Shown: positions 39,801 through 50,548 of the stretch, one piece after another
Position numbering within the stretch: position 1 is the first letter of the stretch
Layout of the letters: each line of letters opens with the position of its first letter
Assembly (NCBI RefSeq): GCF_025564085.1
Contig: NZ_JAMGZJ010000071.1
Location: 149,254 to 213,253, forward strand
Direction of reading: 5' to 3'
Length of the DNA stretch: 64,000 bases
Origin: Silvania confinis
GTDB lineage: Bacteria; Pseudomonadota; Gammaproteobacteria; Enterobacterales; Enterobacteriaceae
Translations under genes and position numbers: made by a program
The notes under the pieces: generated by a model
Seen by the model: only the letters and a program-made list of their open reading frames with translations
Database searches by the model: none
Told to the model about the DNA's origin: nothing

Positions 39801-40772
39801 TCACCATGAATGCAGAGAGTCTATAATATTACACGTTCGATCTGCGCCGCCGATCAGTAAAGTTTGCGTGCGCACACCATTCGCAACCTGTTGGATACCC
39901 TTAACAAGATCGCCGCCGGTTACCCCCGTAGCACTAAAGAGGATGTCATTACTTCCTGCCAGTTCGTCGAGCGAGTAGACGTGATTGACCTCAACGCCCA
40001 TCTCCAGACAGCGTTGGCGCTCCTTCATGGCAACCAGGCGGTTTTCTGCGCTATCGCCTTTTGCTTCACAAAAATCGATCAGTTCCGCCTGCATATCTCC
40101 GCCCAGTGCTTTTACTGCGCAAGCCGAGATTACCCCTTCTGGCGCACCGCCAATGGTGTACATCAGGTCATAAGGATTATCCTGCAAACAGGTTAGAACG
40201 CTGGTGGCCACATCACCGTCGGGAAGAGCAAATACCTTCACACCCAGTTGTGTCGCCTCCGCGATTGCTTTGTGAAGACGTGGTTTATCCAGCGTAACCA
40301 TGCGTAGTTGTTCAAGTGGCTTGTCGAGCGCCTTCGCTACATTGCGCAGGTTGTCTGCCAGTGGTAATGCCAGATTGATAGCACCCGCAGCCAAATGATT
40401 AACAACCAATTTTTTCATATACATATCAGGGGCGTGTAACAGACTCCCTTCAGGAGCGAACGCCATCACCGCCAGCGCATTGCTTTGCCCCATCGCCACC
40501 ATCCGGGTGCCTTCAATGGGATCGACTGCGATATCCACTTCGGGACCGGTGCCGTTTCCGACCTCCTCACCAATCCATAACATCGGTGCATGATCGATCT
40601 CCCCTTCGCCGATGACGATCCGCCCACGGATAGCGATCCCATTTAATGCGGTCCGCATCGCACTGACTGCCAGCCCATCAATTTTATTCTTATCACCGCA
40701 CCCGGTTTGTGGCCAGGCAGCCAGCGCTGCCTGTTCCGTAACGCGAAATAGCGGCCATGCCAGAGACATCAT
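39801..40772 (-). CDS. yggF: Class II fructose-1,6-bisphosphatase YggF (GlpX family)
   Basis: This 323 aa GlpX-type phosphatase has metal- and substrate-binding motifs IVIGEGEIDHAPML near residue 53 and DIAVDPIEGTRM near 80, with GGAPEGV in the C-terminal half. E. coli YggF hydrolyses fructose 1,6-bisphosphate; in this operon the true substrate may be another sugar bisphosphate. The first codons (MMSLAWPLF) overlap the yggP stop by 4 bp. Confidence 0.92.
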   Translation of the reverse strand: MMSLAWPLFRVTEQAALAAWPQTGCGDKNKIDGLAVSAMRTALNGIAIRGRIVIGEGEIDHAPMLWIGEEVGNGTGPEVDIAVDPIEGTRMVAMGQSNALAVMAFAPEGSLLHAPDMYMKKLVVNHLAAGAINLALPLADNLRNVAKALDKPLEQLRMVTLDKPRLHKAIAEATQLGVKVFALPDGDVATSVLTCLQDNPYDLMYTIGGAPEGVISACAVKALGGDMQAELIDFCEAKGDSAENRLVAMKERQRCLEMGVEVNHVYSLDELAGSNDILFSATGVTGGDLVKGIQQVANGVRTQTLLIGGADRTCNIIDSLHSW

Positions 40773-42043
40773 GCCGCCTCCCCGGTATCGACATTGAATT
40801 GCGCCAGCAGGTATTTCTCGGCTTTTTCGTTCCAGATACCGTGCGTCTCTTCAACCAGTCGCGCCAGCTCCCTGAACAACGGATCGGTTTTTCCTTTTTC
40901 GGCAAAATCGCTAATCGCCGTCAGCGGCATAGTGACACCGTTGTAGATAAGCTTTTTACCGCCCGGAATATTCGGCAGATTAAGAACCGTATCCGGCACC
41001 GCATCAAGCCCACCGATGTGCGTCACCATAAATGAGGGCTGAAGCTGGCCCGTGGCGCTTAGCGCTATCGCCTCTTTCATGTCATCGGTCGAACCGCCTG
41101 AAGTCCCAACAACGTGAGTGCTGTTGTAATGCACATTGTAAAAATTGAACGGCACTTTAAAATTACTCTCCGTTGGCCCGGCGAAGAAATTCAGGCAGCC
41201 ATCTTCCGCCAGAAGATCGTCAGCCATCTCTAGCACAGCCGGAACGGCTGCATAGACAAAGACATCATCAAAGCCTGCATCATCCGTTAATGCCCGCACC
41301 TCAGCGGCAGGGTTTGCCATCCCCGCGGTATTGACATAGATAAGCTCAATTCCCTTCTGCGCAGCCAGCTCAATCGGCAACAGTTTTCTGGCATGCGCCA
41401 AACGCGTTTCATCAATATCCACCACAACCACGCGTGACGGCTGGATCCCGCCATTAACGGCATAGTCAATCGCACCTATACCCATCGGGCCTGCACAGGC
41501 TAAAAGCGCGATATTGCCGCCGGGTTTAACGCCCATCCGATGTTCATAGACATACTGCGTCGTATGATAATTCGCGTTATAAGCACCAATGATGCAACAC
41601 ATCGGCTCAGCCAGTGATGCCGCGGCAAAATAGGAACCGAGATAAGGTAAAACGCACCCGAGATTAATGGCGATCTCAGGGATAATCATATAAGTCGCAT
41701 TTCCACCGAAATATTCGTAGCTATATCCGGCAGAGTAGCCGCTCGGCAGCCCCATCGCCGGCTGTAAGACAAAGCGTTGCCCTTTTTTATATTTATCGAC
41801 CAGGTTCTTCCCAACCTCAACAATAATCCCGGCACATTCATGACCAGTAATAATCGGATGATTTTCCAGATCATCTGGCACACGCTTATGTTCACTACCT
41901 AATGCAGCAGCCTTCCAGGTAGATAAGCACACACTGTCTGAAATAACGCTTACTAATAGTTCATTTTCAGTAATTTCAGGCAATTCAAATTCGCGGATAC
42001 GGACATCCCGCTTGCCATATATCGCAGCTACTTTCGTTTTCAT
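40769..42043 (-). CDS. yggP: Zinc-dependent alcohol/sugar-phosphate dehydrogenase YggP
   Basis: This 424 aa medium-chain dehydrogenase has a catalytic zinc region (SDSVCLSTWK, then ITGHECAG) and a Rossmann segment (LLACAGPMGIGAIDYA, then VVVVDIDETRLAHA). The start at 42043 (MKTKVAAIYG) has GGAG at 5 bp; a GTG two codons upstream is less likely. It probably oxidises a polyol phosphate produced by the adjacent PTS. This is inference from the operon. Confidence 0.9.
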   Translation of the reverse strand: MKTKVAAIYGKRDVRIREFELPEITENELLVSVISDSVCLSTWKAAALGSEHKRVPDDLENHPIITGHECAGIIVEVGKNLVDKYKKGQRFVLQPAMGLPSGYSAGYSYEYFGGNATYMIIPEIAINLGCVLPYLGSYFAAASLAEPMCCIIGAYNANYHTTQYVYEHRMGVKPGGNIALLACAGPMGIGAIDYAVNGGIQPSRVVVVDIDETRLAHARKLLPIELAAQKGIELIYVNTAGMANPAAEVRALTDDAGFDDVFVYAAVPAVLEMADDLLAEDGCLNFFAGPTESNFKVPFNFYNVHYNSTHVVGTSGGSTDDMKEAIALSATGQLQPSFMVTHIGGLDAVPDTVLNLPNIPGGKKLIYNGVTMPLTAISDFAEKGKTDPLFRELARLVEETHGIWNEKAEKYLLAQFNVDTGEAA

Positions 42044-42066
42044 ATTCACTCCAAAAATCAGAAAGA

Positions 42067-43446
42067 TTAATTCGAGGTCAAATGTTTAAACAAATCATCA
42101 AGCAATGGATCGCCAATATAGTTCTTTATCAGAATTAATGGTTTTTCAGTGACTCGCTTAACACGCCCTTCCAGGCTGGCATGGGTAACAATAATATCCG
42201 CATCGTCGGGGACATTTTCGATAGCAAAATGCGTAACGGTGATCGTATGCCCTGCTTTTTCAAGACGCTTGCGGAATGTCGTTGCGCCCATTGCGCTAGA
42301 CCCCATTCCAGCATCACAGACAAAAGCAATTCGTTTCACATTTTGATATGAAAACTTGCCCTCCTGCTTCATTGTCTTAACGGCTTTAGCTGATTCACTG
42401 AACGTATCTTCACTTTCGGCTTCGCTTTTTTTCTCCATTTTCAAAATGAAAGACGTGATAACAAAGGTCACCAGTGTTCCTGCCGCTACGCCCGCAATGG
42501 TGGCAAGGAAAGATCCTTTAGGCGTCAGCGCAAGATAAGCAAAAATAGAACCAGGGCTTGGACCCGCAACCAGCCCGCCATCTAACACATTAAATACCCA
42601 TGTCCCGCTCATGCCTCCGGCAATCATGGCAATAAGGGTTAAAGGTTTCATCAGCACATATGGGAAATAGAGCTCGTGAATACCGCCAAGGAAATGGATG
42701 ATCATCGCACCTGGCGCTGACTTCTTCGCCATTCCTTTGCCAAAAAAAGTAAAACCAAGCAGCAGACCTAAACCAGGGCCAGGGTTTGAGGCCACCATAA
42801 AGAAGATCGATTTACCCGTTTCAGAGGCTTGCTGCATGCCCAACGGATAATAGACCCCCTGATCAATAGCATTATTCAGAAAGAGGATTTTTGCCGGTTC
42901 ATTAATCAATGACAACAGGGGTAGATAGCCCGCGTGCACCAGCGATTCAATGCACTCCTTCACAAAGTTATTGGCAATGAGAACTGCCGGTCCAATCACT
43001 TCAAATCCAAGCAGACACAGGAGCATGCCCGCAATCCCGAGGGAGAAGTTGTTGATCACCATCTCGAAACCAGCAGGGATACGCTTTTCCAGCAACCGAT
43101 CGATATGCTTAATAACCAGACCACCAAGCGGGCCCATGATCATTGAACCGAGGAACATCGGGATATCGGCACCAATGATCACGCCAATAGTCCCTATTCC
43201 CCCCATCACCGCCCCGCGCTTTCCGCCGACCAGATGTCCACCGGTAGAGCCGATCATTACTGGCAGTAAATAGGTAATCATCGGACCGACAATTTTGGCG
43301 AAATGCTCGTTAGGCATCCACCCGGTTGGAATAAATAAGGCAGTTATCAAACCCCAGGCAATAAAAGCACCGATATTGGGGATGACCATTGCAGTCAAAA
43401 AGCCCCCAAAAGCCTGGACCTTTGCACGAGCAGACTTGTGTTCCAT
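42067..43446 (-). CDS. cmtA: PTS mannitol-type EIICB permease CmtA
   Basis: CmtA imports and phosphorylates a polyol-like sugar. The 459 aa protein has an EIIC membrane domain of about 340 residues (GGFLTAMVIPNIGAFIAWG at the start; GGIHELYFPYVLMKP in the substrate region). A C-terminal EIIB domain carries the phospho-cysteine C377 in FVCDAGMGSSAMG. There is no EIIA part, which is supplied by cmtB. E. coli CmtA is called a cryptic mannitol permease, and the substrate is not settled. Confidence 0.93.
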   Translation of the reverse strand: MEHKSARAKVQAFGGFLTAMVIPNIGAFIAWGLITALFIPTGWMPNEHFAKIVGPMITYLLPVMIGSTGGHLVGGKRGAVMGGIGTIGVIIGADIPMFLGSMIMGPLGGLVIKHIDRLLEKRIPAGFEMVINNFSLGIAGMLLCLLGFEVIGPAVLIANNFVKECIESLVHAGYLPLLSLINEPAKILFLNNAIDQGVYYPLGMQQASETGKSIFFMVASNPGPGLGLLLGFTFFGKGMAKKSAPGAMIIHFLGGIHELYFPYVLMKPLTLIAMIAGGMSGTWVFNVLDGGLVAGPSPGSIFAYLALTPKGSFLATIAGVAAGTLVTFVITSFILKMEKKSEAESEDTFSESAKAVKTMKQEGKFSYQNVKRIAFVCDAGMGSSAMGATTFRKRLEKAGHTITVTHFAIENVPDDADIIVTHASLEGRVKRVTEKPLILIKNYIGDPLLDDLFKHLTSN

Positions 43447-43473
43447 AATAATATCCTGTCAAGGAGAGAGTAA

Positions 43474-43917
43474 TTATGCGCGAGCTATAATATCCGCTAA
43501 CTGTTTTTCTGATTTAGCATTCAACAATGCAGCCAGTATTTCCTCTTCACATAACAATTCGCTTAATGCCTGGATAGCGCCGATATGCGAATCAGCATTT
43601 GCCGCAGACAAACCAATTAATAACTTTACAGGTTCATCATCTTCGGCAAACTGTACTTCTTGTTTAAGTAGCGTTAATGACATTCCGGTTTTTAATGCAC
43701 CACATTCTGGTCGTGCATGCGGCATCGCGACACCGGGGGCCAAAATATAGTACGGACCATTATTAATCGTAGAGTCTTTAATAGCCTGGATATAATTTGA
43801 GTTTACAAAATGATTAGCCAGTAAAGATGACATGGAAAAATCAATAGCTTCCTGCCAGTTCTTAGCTGCCTGCTTTATTGAGATAGATGCTTCAGGGAAA
43901 TAATCAATCAACCGCAT
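43474..43917 (-). CDS. cmtB: PTS EIIA protein CmtB
   Basis: This mannitol/fructose-type EIIA of 147 aa has the phosphorylated histidine H67 in GVAMPHARPECG. It is first in the operon cmtB-cmtA-yggP-yggF-yggD-yggC and 27 bp ahead of cmtA. The gene and its upstream flank are more AT-rich than the surrounding DNA. Confidence 0.93.
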   Translation of the reverse strand: MRLIDYFPEASISIKQAAKNWQEAIDFSMSSLLANHFVNSNYIQAIKDSTINNGPYYILAPGVAMPHARPECGALKTGMSLTLLKQEVQFAEDDEPVKLLIGLSAANADSHIGAIQALSELLCEEEILAALLNAKSEKQLADIIARA

Positions 43918-44187
43918 ACGCTATCCTTATTTTATTTTTAGGGTACAACTTATCGGTTAAAATAAAATACTCGCGGAGAGGATTTAAATCAATTCAGGTG
44001 GGAAATAGCGAAAACAAAAGATGGGTTTTTACAAAACCAATGAAAACAATGGATTGAAGACGTTAAAATAAAAAGCAATAGATATTATGTGATGTGTATT
44101 GCAAATTCGCAAAATGACTAAATGCCAGAGTTGTGATTCAGATCGTATTTATCATCTTGCTGAGGGGCAAATAAATAACCCTCAAAT

Positions 44188-44212
44188 TAAAAACGGGCCG
44201 CCGAAGCGACCC
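44188..44212 (-). terminator. tktA terminator, within the cmtB/tktA gap
   Basis: On the - strand a 7-bp stem (gggtcgc / gcggccc, one wobble) with a TTCG tetraloop is followed by gtttttaattt, 20 bp after the tktA stop. The rest of the 315-bp gap 43918-44232 is AT-rich, holds the cmtB promoter region and shows no gene. Confidence 0.75.
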
Positions 44213-44232
44213 TTTTTATACCGTAAACCGAA

Positions 44233-46224
44233 TTACAGCAGTTCTTTCGCTTTCGCGACCACGTTCTCAACGGTGAAGCCAAACTCTTCGAACAGCAATT
44301 CAGCCGGCGCAGACTCACCGAAGGTGGTCATGCCAACGATAGCGCCGTTCAGGCCAACGTATTTGAACCAGTAGTCAGCAATACCTGCTTCCACTGCCAC
44401 GCGAGCGGAAACCGCTTTCGGCAGGACGGATTCGCGGTATGCCGCATCCTGCTTGTCGAATGCGTCGGTAGACGGCATGGAAACCACGCGCGCCTTCACG
44501 CCTTCGCCAGCCAGCTGATCCCAGGCAGCCACCGCCAGTTCAACTTCTGAACCGGTAGCAATGAAGATCACCTGAGGCTGACCATCGCAATCTTTCAGCA
44601 CGTAACCACCGCGCGCGATGTTCGCCAGCTGCGCGTCGGTACGATCCTGCTGGGCAAGGTTCTGACGGGAGAGGATCAGCGCGGTCGGGCCGTCTTTACG
44701 CTCAACGCCGTATTTCCATGCTACCGCAGACTCAACCTGGTCACATGGACGCCATGTGGACATGTTCGGGGTCACACGCAGAGAAGCAACCTGCTCAACT
44801 GGCTGGTGAGTAGGGCCATCTTCGCCCAGACCGATGGAGTCGTGGGTGTAGACCATCACCTGACGCTGTTTCATCAGCGCCGCCATACGCACGGCGTTAC
44901 GCGCGTATTCTACGAACATCAGGAAGGTAGAGGTGTACGGCAGGAAACCACCGTGCAGGGTAATACCGTTCGCGATGGCGGTCATGCCGAATTCACGCAC
45001 ACCGTAATGGATGTAGTTACCCGCAGCATCTTCGTTGATTGCTTTAGAGCCAGACCAGATGGTCAGGTTACTTGGTGCCAGGTCAGCGGAGCCGCCGAGG
45101 AATTCTGGCAGCCAAGGACCGAAGGCTTCGATCGCATTCTGGGACGCTTTACGGCTGGCGATTTTGGACGGATTAGCCTGCAGTTTAGCAATGAACTCGT
45201 TCGCTTTCGCGTCGAAGTCTGACGGCATGTCGCCTTTCATACGACGGGTGTATTCAGCCGCTTCCTGTGGGAAAGCTTTTGCGTAGGCTGCGAATTTCTC
45301 GTTCCAGACAGACTCTTTCGCCTGGCCTGCTTCTTTCGCATCCCACTGAGCGTAGATCTCAGACGGGATTTCAAACGCGGCGTGTTTCCAGCCCAGTTTT
45401 TCACGGGTCAGTGCGATTTCTGCGTCGCCCAGCGGTGCACCGTGAGAATCGTGCGTGCCTTCTTTGTTTGGAGAACCGAAACCGATGATAGTTTTGCACA
45501 TCAGCAGGGACGGTTTGTCGGTGACTGCGCGCGCTTCTTCTACTGCACGTTTGATGGAGTCAGCATCGTGACCATCAACGCCACGTACTACGTGCCAGCC
45601 GTAGGCTTCGAAACGTGCGGCGGTATCGTCAGTGAACCAGCCTTCAACGTGACCGTCGATGGAGATACCGTTGTCGTCATAGAACGCAACCAGTTTGCCC
45701 AACTTCAGGGTGCCAGCCAGGGAACACACTTCGTGAGAAATGCCTTCCATCATGCAGCCGTCGCCCATAAACGCATAGGTGAAGTGGTCAACAATGTCAT
45801 GACCTGGGCGGTTGAACTGCGCCGCCAGCGTTTTCTCAGCAATCGCCATACCGACTGCGTTGGCAATACCCTGACCCAGTGGGCCGGTGGTGGTTTCAAC
45901 GCCAGCGGTGTAACCCACTTCAGGGTGACCTGGCGTTTTGGAGTGCAGCTGACGGAAGTTTTTCAGCTCTTCGATTGGCAGGGCATAACCTGTGAGGTGC
46001 AACAGGCTGTAAATCAGCATTGAACCGTGGCCGTTAGACAGCACGAAGCGGTCGCGGTCAGCCCAGGCTGGGTTTTGCGGGTTGTGATTCAGGAATTCAC
46101 GCCACAGGACTTCGGCGATGTCAGCCATGCCCATCGGGGCGCCCGGGTGGCCGGATTTGGCTTTTTGTACAGCATCCATGCTCAGCGCACGAATAGCATT
46201 GGCAAGCTCTTTACGTGAGGACAT
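44233..46224 (-). CDS. tktA: Transketolase A
   Basis: Transketolase moves two-carbon units between sugar phosphates using thiamine pyrophosphate. The start [11 protein letters not shown] at 46224 gives 663 aa; a longer frame is non-homologous. The ThDP motif [13 protein letters not shown] near residue 154 and the conserved [11 protein letters not shown] region near residue 411 are intact. Codon use is that of a highly expressed gene. Confidence 0.98.
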   Translation of the reverse strand: MSSRKELANAIRALSMDAVQKAKSGHPGAPMGMADIAEVLWREFLNHNPQNPAWADRDRFVLSNGHGSMLIYSLLHLTGYALPIEELKNFRQLHSKTPGHPEVGYTAGVETTTGPLGQGIANAVGMAIAEKTLAAQFNRPGHDIVDHFTYAFMGDGCMMEGISHEVCSLAGTLKLGKLVAFYDDNGISIDGHVEGWFTDDTAARFEAYGWHVVRGVDGHDADSIKRAVEEARAVTDKPSLLMCKTIIGFGSPNKEGTHDSHGAPLGDAEIALTREKLGWKHAAFEIPSEIYAQWDAKEAGQAKESVWNEKFAAYAKAFPQEAAEYTRRMKGDMPSDFDAKANEFIAKLQANPSKIASRKASQNAIEAFGPWLPEFLGGSADLAPSNLTIWSGSKAINEDAAGNYIHYGVREFGMTAIANGITLHGGFLPYTSTFLMFVEYARNAVRMAALMKQRQVMVYTHDSIGLGEDGPTHQPVEQVASLRVTPNMSTWRPCDQVESAVAWKYGVERKDGPTALILSRQNLAQQDRTDAQLANIARGGYVLKDCDGQPQVIFIATGSEVELAVAAWDQLAGEGVKARVVSMPSTDAFDKQDAAYRESVLPKAVSARVAVEAGIADYWFKYVGLNGAIVGMTTFGESAPAELLFEEFGFTVENVVAKAKELL

Positions 46225-46503
46225 TTTGACTCCAGATCGGATGTTGATGGCCATACCCGTTTCGGCTTGACGACAGCGCGTTTTGGGCTACGCCGGAAAA
46301 AAGTGCCAACAATGTAACCCAAGCGACAAAGCATGTACATGGACCATTCTTTTGCCGGTTAAGAAATCTCTGGAACCGCCTCGCACGTTGCGCAATCTTC
46401 TCGCCCGCCGTCGTTTATATTCTTTATACTCAGTGACACTCCGGCCTGACGGCAGGGAGAACGTTCGCACTTTATCGAGTTTAACGGGTACGGAAGCAAC
46501 ATA

Positions 46504-47262
46504 ATGAAAATGCGTGCAATTGTGCTGGCTCTGGGAACGACACTCCTGCTTAGCGGGTGTCAAAATATGGACTCTGGTGGGCTGATGAGCTCCGGGGCGG
46601 AGGCGTTTCAGGCCTACACCCTGAGCGATGCTCAGGTCAAAGCGTTAAGTGATGAAGCCTGTAAGGAGATGGACGGTAAAGCCACTATCGCGCCGGCAAG
46701 CAGCACTTACGCTCAGCGTCTGAACAAGATTTCTTCTGCGCTGGGCGACAACATCAACGGCCAGCCGGTGAACTACAAGGTTTACATGGCGAAAGACGTC
46801 AACGCGTTTGCGATGGCGAACGGCTGTATCCGCGTCTACAGCGGGCTGATGGATATGATGACCGACAACGAAGTCGAAGCGGTGATTGGCCACGAAATGG
46901 GGCACGTCGCGCTGGGCCACGTGAAGAAAGGGATGCAGGTTGCGCTCGGCACTAACGCCGTTCGCGTCGCGGCCGCCTCTGCCGGGGGCATCGTCGGGAG
47001 CCTGTCTCAGTCGCAGCTCGGCGATCTGGGTGAAAAACTGGTCAATTCCCAGTTCTCCCAGCGTCAGGAGTCTGAGGCCGACGACTACTCTTACGATTTG
47101 TTGCGCAAACGCGGCATCAATCCGTCGGGCTTAGCCACCAGTTTTGAAAAGCTGGCACAGCAGGAAGCGGGCCGTCAAAGCTCAATGTTTGACGACCACC
47201 CAGCCTCTGCAGAGCGCGCGCAGCATATTCGCGATCGCATGTCCGCAGACGGCATCAAGTAA
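46504..47262 (+). CDS. loiP: Outer-membrane metalloprotease LoiP (YggG)
   Basis: LoiP is an M48-family lipoprotein protease. The 252 aa protein has a lipobox LLSGC with Cys19, the zinc motif HEMGH (H130, E131, H134) and the downstream third-ligand region ESEADDYS near 189-196. In E. coli it is tied to low osmolarity and needs DsbA and BepA. It is convergent with speB. Confidence 0.94.
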   Translation: MKMRAIVLALGTTLLLSGCQNMDSGGLMSSGAEAFQAYTLSDAQVKALSDEACKEMDGKATIAPASSTYAQRLNKISSALGDNINGQPVNYKVYMAKDVNAFAMANGCIRVYSGLMDMMTDNEVEAVIGHEMGHVALGHVKKGMQVALGTNAVRVAAASAGGIVGSLSQSQLGDLGEKLVNSQFSQRQESEADDYSYDLLRKRGINPSGLATSFEKLAQQEAGRQSSMFDDHPASAERAQHIRDRMSADGIK

Positions 47263-47272
47263 CGCCATCCCC

Positions 47273-47298
47273 CAGGCCGGGTAATCTCTCCCGGCCTG
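47273..47298. terminator. Two-way hairpin between loiP and speB
   Basis: A perfect 9-bp stem (caggccggg / cccggcctg) with an 8-nt loop lies between the convergent stops of loiP and speB. No strong T-run is present on either side. Confidence 0.55.
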
Positions 47299-47307
47299 TA
47301 TCAGCAC

Positions 47308-48228
47308 TTACTCGCCTTTTTTCGCCGCCTGGATGTACAGCATTTCCAGCGCCAGCGTCGCTGCAGCCAGCGCAGTGATTTCTGACTGATCGTAGGCCGG
47401 GGCCACTTCCACCACGTCCATACCGACGATATTCAGATCCTTCAGGCCGCGCACCAGCTTGATGGCGCGATCGGACGTCAGACCGCCGATCACCGGCGTA
47501 CCGGTACCCGGAGCAAATGCCGGATCCAGACAGTCGATGTCGAAGGTCAGATAAACCGGCATGTCGCCGACGATCTGCTTCACCTGGGCGATGATGTCAT
47601 CCACGCCGCGATCGTTCACCTGGCAGGCGTCGAGCACGGTAAAACCGTTGTCTTTATCAAACTCGGTACGAATGCCGATCTGCACGGAGTGATTCGGATC
47701 GATCAGGCCTTCTTTCGGCGCGGTGAAGAACATGGTGCCGTGGTCGAATTCGCAGCCGTTCGCGTAGGTATCGGTATGAGCGTCGAAATGCACCAGCGCC
47801 ATTTTACCGAAGTGCTTGGCATGGGCGCGCAGCAGCGGCAGCGTGACAAAGTGATCGCCGCCAAAAGAGAGCATGCGCTTACCGGCAGCCAGCAGTTTTT
47901 CTGCGTGGGCCTGCAGCTTTTCACTCATTTCACGCGCATCGCCGAAGGCATACACCAGGTCGCCACAGTCAACCACGTTCAGGCGTTCGCGCATGTCGAA
48001 GTTCCACGGGAAGCGGTTATGCTCCCAGGCCAGGTTGGTGGAGACCTGACGGATAGCGGCCGGGCCGTGACGGCCACCGGCGCGACCGGAAGTCGCCATA
48101 TCAAACGGCACGCCGGTGATGACCCAGTCCGCATCGCTGTCGTACGGCTGGAAGTTCATCGGAAGGCGTAAAAATCCAAAAGCGTTAGATACCAGAGAGT
48201 TATCGTACTGATGACCTAAAGTGCTCAT
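47308..48228 (-). CDS. speB: Agmatinase
   Basis: SpeB hydrolyses agmatine to putrescine and urea. The 306 aa ureohydrolase has the Mn-binding motifs [21 protein letters not shown] and [14 protein letters not shown]. It follows speA by 204 bp on the same strand; a hairpin repeat lies in that gap. SpeA and SpeB together form the arginine-to-putrescine route. Confidence 0.97.
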   Translation of the reverse strand: MSTLGHQYDNSLVSNAFGFLRLPMNFQPYDSDADWVITGVPFDMATSGRAGGRHGPAAIRQVSTNLAWEHNRFPWNFDMRERLNVVDCGDLVYAFGDAREMSEKLQAHAEKLLAAGKRMLSFGGDHFVTLPLLRAHAKHFGKMALVHFDAHTDTYANGCEFDHGTMFFTAPKEGLIDPNHSVQIGIRTEFDKDNGFTVLDACQVNDRGVDDIIAQVKQIVGDMPVYLTFDIDCLDPAFAPGTGTPVIGGLTSDRAIKLVRGLKDLNIVGMDVVEVAPAYDQSEITALAAATLALEMLYIQAAKKGE

Positions 48229-48403
48229 GTCCTGACCTCTTAATAACGTCGATGCATTGAAAATAGATGAAAAAAAATCCCTTCCGCGTCGTTAAGCCCG
48301 ACGAGAAAGGGATTGATTCGAATACTGCCTGTTGCGGCGAATTATCGCCGCTAATTGATACGGGTTCAAGTGAGTATCGGCGATGTTCGGTCTGTGTCCC
48401 TAA

Positions 48404-48424
48404 CCCTCTCCCAGCGGGAGAGGG
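48404..48424. repeat. Dispersed ccctctccc hairpin downstream of speA
   Basis: A perfect 9-bp stem (ccctctccc / gggagaggg) with a 3-nt loop lies 8 bp after the speA stop. It is one of four copies of this hairpin in the window and may reduce read-through into speB. Confidence 0.6.
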
Positions 48425-48432
48425 AAGAAGGC

Positions 48433-50409
48433 TTACTCGTCTTCCAGATACGTGTAACCGTATAAACCGGCTTCGAACTCTTCCAGGAACTGCTGCTGCA
48501 ATGCAGCGTCCAGATCGGTATTTTTCACCTGATCGCGGAACTGAGTCAGCAGTTTTTTCGGATCCAGCTGCACGTACTGCAGCATATCCGCCACGGTGTC
48601 ACCCTCGTCAGAGAGTTCCACTTCCACGTTGCCGTCAGGGAAGACAAACACGTCAACCGCCTCGGTATCACCGAACAGGTTGTGCATGTTGCCCAAAATC
48701 TCCTGATACGCGCCGACCATAAAGAAGCCCAGCATTGGCGGGTTCTCCGGGTCGTACTCCGGCATTGGCATGGTGGTGGCGATACCGTCACCGTCGATAT
48801 AGTGATCGATAGCCCCGTCGGAATCACAGGTGATATCCAGCAGCACCGCGCGGCGCTCAGGGATCTGGTTTAGCCCTTCCAGCGGCATCACCGGGAACAG
48901 CTGATCGATACCCCAGGCATCCGGCATCGACTGAAACAGCGAGAAGTTGACGTACATTTTGTCCGCCATACGTTCCTGCAGCTCGTCGATAATCGGACGG
49001 TGCGCACGGTTGCTCGGGTCGAGCTGCTTCTGCACTTCATGGCACATATTCAGGTACAGCTGCTCTGCCCATGCGCGTTCCTGCAGGCTGAACGTACCGG
49101 AAGAATAGCCGATGTGAATGTCGTGCAGATCCATCTGGCTGTCGTGCAGCCATTCGCGCAGCGAACGACGGGTGCCCGGCTCATGCATCTCCTGCCAGGT
49201 TTCCCACATACTTTGCAGCGCGCGCGGCGCATCGTCAGCAGGCGGGGTCGCTTCGGTGTATTCGTTGCGCTCAACGCCGATGATGTTCGATACCAGCACG
49301 GTATGGTGCGCGGTAACGGCGCGGCCAGACTCGGTGATCACCGTTGGATGCGGCAGGCCGTTCTCTTCACAGGCATCGCCAATCGCCCAGATGATGTTGT
49401 TGGCATATTCGTTCAGGCCGTAGTTCACCGAGCAGTCAGACTGAGAACGGGTCCCTTCGTAGTCCACGCCCAGACCGCCACCCACGTCGAAGCACTGAAT
49501 GTTCACGCCGAGCTTGTGCAGCTCAACGTAGAAGCGTGCCGATTCGCGCACGCCGGTGGCGATGTCGCGGATGTTGGCCATCTGGGAGCCGAGGTGGAAG
49601 TGCAGCAGCTGAATGCTGTCCAGACGCCCCTTCTCACGCATAATCTCGACCAGTTGCAGAACCTGGTTTGCCGCAAGGCCGAATTTGGATTTTTCACCGC
49701 CGGAGGACTGCCATTTACCGGAGCCCTGGGAGGCCAGACGTGCACGCACGCCAAGGCGCGGCACCACGTTCAGGCGCTCGGCCTCATCCAGCACGATGGC
49801 GATCTCAGACATCTTCTCGATAACCAGATAGACCTTGTGGCCCATCTTCTCGCCAATCAGCGCCAGACGAATGTATTCACGGTCTTTATAGCCGTTACAG
49901 ACAATCACTGAACGGGTCATGCCCGCATGGGCCAGAACCGCCATCAGTTCTGCTTTGGAGCCCGCTTCCAGTCCCAGCGGTTCACCGGAATGAATCAGGG
50001 ATTCAATGACGCGACGGTGCTGGTTAACCTTGATCGGATAGACCAGGAAATAGTCGCCGTTATAGCCGTAAGATTCACGCGCGCGCTTAAAGGCGGCGTT
50101 AATGGAACGCAGGCGATGTTGCAGGATCTGCGGGAAGCAGAACAGTGCAGGTAAACGCTGGCCCTGCGCTTCACGCGCCTTCACCAGTTTGGCGAGATCG
50201 ACGCGAGCTTCCGGTACGTCAGGATCCGGGCAAACGCTGATGTGGCCCAGTTCGTTGACGTCGTAGTAGTTATTGCCCCACCAGGCAATATTGTAAGTGC
50301 GCAGCATCTTGCTGGCTTCCTGGGAGCTCATCGCAACCTCCTGCATAGAACGTAGTACACCCTGTTCGCCTGCTGACGAAGGCGAAACCGAAGACATGTC
50401 GTCAGACAT
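48433..50409 (-). CDS. speA: Biosynthetic arginine decarboxylase
   Basis: SpeA makes agmatine from arginine with pyridoxal phosphate. The start [10 protein letters not shown] at 50409 yields 658 aa, the E. coli length. The PLP lysine region [12 protein letters not shown] (about residue 125) and the glycine loop [12 protein letters not shown] are visible, as is the catalytic cysteine region LDITCDSDG. Its start codon lies inside the end of yqgB. Confidence 0.97.
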   Translation of the reverse strand: MSDDMSSVSPSSAGEQGVLRSMQEVAMSSQEASKMLRTYNIAWWGNNYYDVNELGHISVCPDPDVPEARVDLAKLVKAREAQGQRLPALFCFPQILQHRLRSINAAFKRARESYGYNGDYFLVYPIKVNQHRRVIESLIHSGEPLGLEAGSKAELMAVLAHAGMTRSVIVCNGYKDREYIRLALIGEKMGHKVYLVIEKMSEIAIVLDEAERLNVVPRLGVRARLASQGSGKWQSSGGEKSKFGLAANQVLQLVEIMREKGRLDSIQLLHFHLGSQMANIRDIATGVRESARFYVELHKLGVNIQCFDVGGGLGVDYEGTRSQSDCSVNYGLNEYANNIIWAIGDACEENGLPHPTVITESGRAVTAHHTVLVSNIIGVERNEYTEATPPADDAPRALQSMWETWQEMHEPGTRRSLREWLHDSQMDLHDIHIGYSSGTFSLQERAWAEQLYLNMCHEVQKQLDPSNRAHRPIIDELQERMADKMYVNFSLFQSMPDAWGIDQLFPVMPLEGLNQIPERRAVLLDITCDSDGAIDHYIDGDGIATTMPMPEYDPENPPMLGFFMVGAYQEILGNMHNLFGDTEAVDVFVFPDGNVEVELSDEGDTVADMLQYVQLDPKKLLTQFRDQVKNTDLDAALQQQFLEEFEAGLYGYTYLEDE

Positions 50410-50548
50410 AGCGAACCTCAAACTGACTATTCAGTGTAAAACAGTTGACTACTATCGCAGCGTTAATCTGCGATAACAACCCATTAACCGACCACTTATC
50501 CAGCACAGAATGCTGGAAGTCGGGTCGTGCGACCGGTTTCTTATTCAT
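50402..50548 (-). CDS. yqgB: Small protein YqgB, overlapping the speA start
   Basis: A 48-codon frame starting ATG at 50548 begins MNKKPVAR and contains HSVLDKW, then [18 protein letters not shown]. This aligns clearly with E. coli YqgB, which has the same GLLSQ and [11 protein letters not shown] core. The C-terminal extension SQFEVRYV, caused by a lost stop, runs 8 bp into speA. It is too short for most gene finders. In E. coli it is a small, mildly hydrophobic protein linked to acid stress. It may act as a leader peptide for speA. Confidence 0.72.
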   Translation of the reverse strand: MNKKPVARPDFQHSVLDKWSVNGLLSQINAAIVVNCFTLNSQFEVRYV

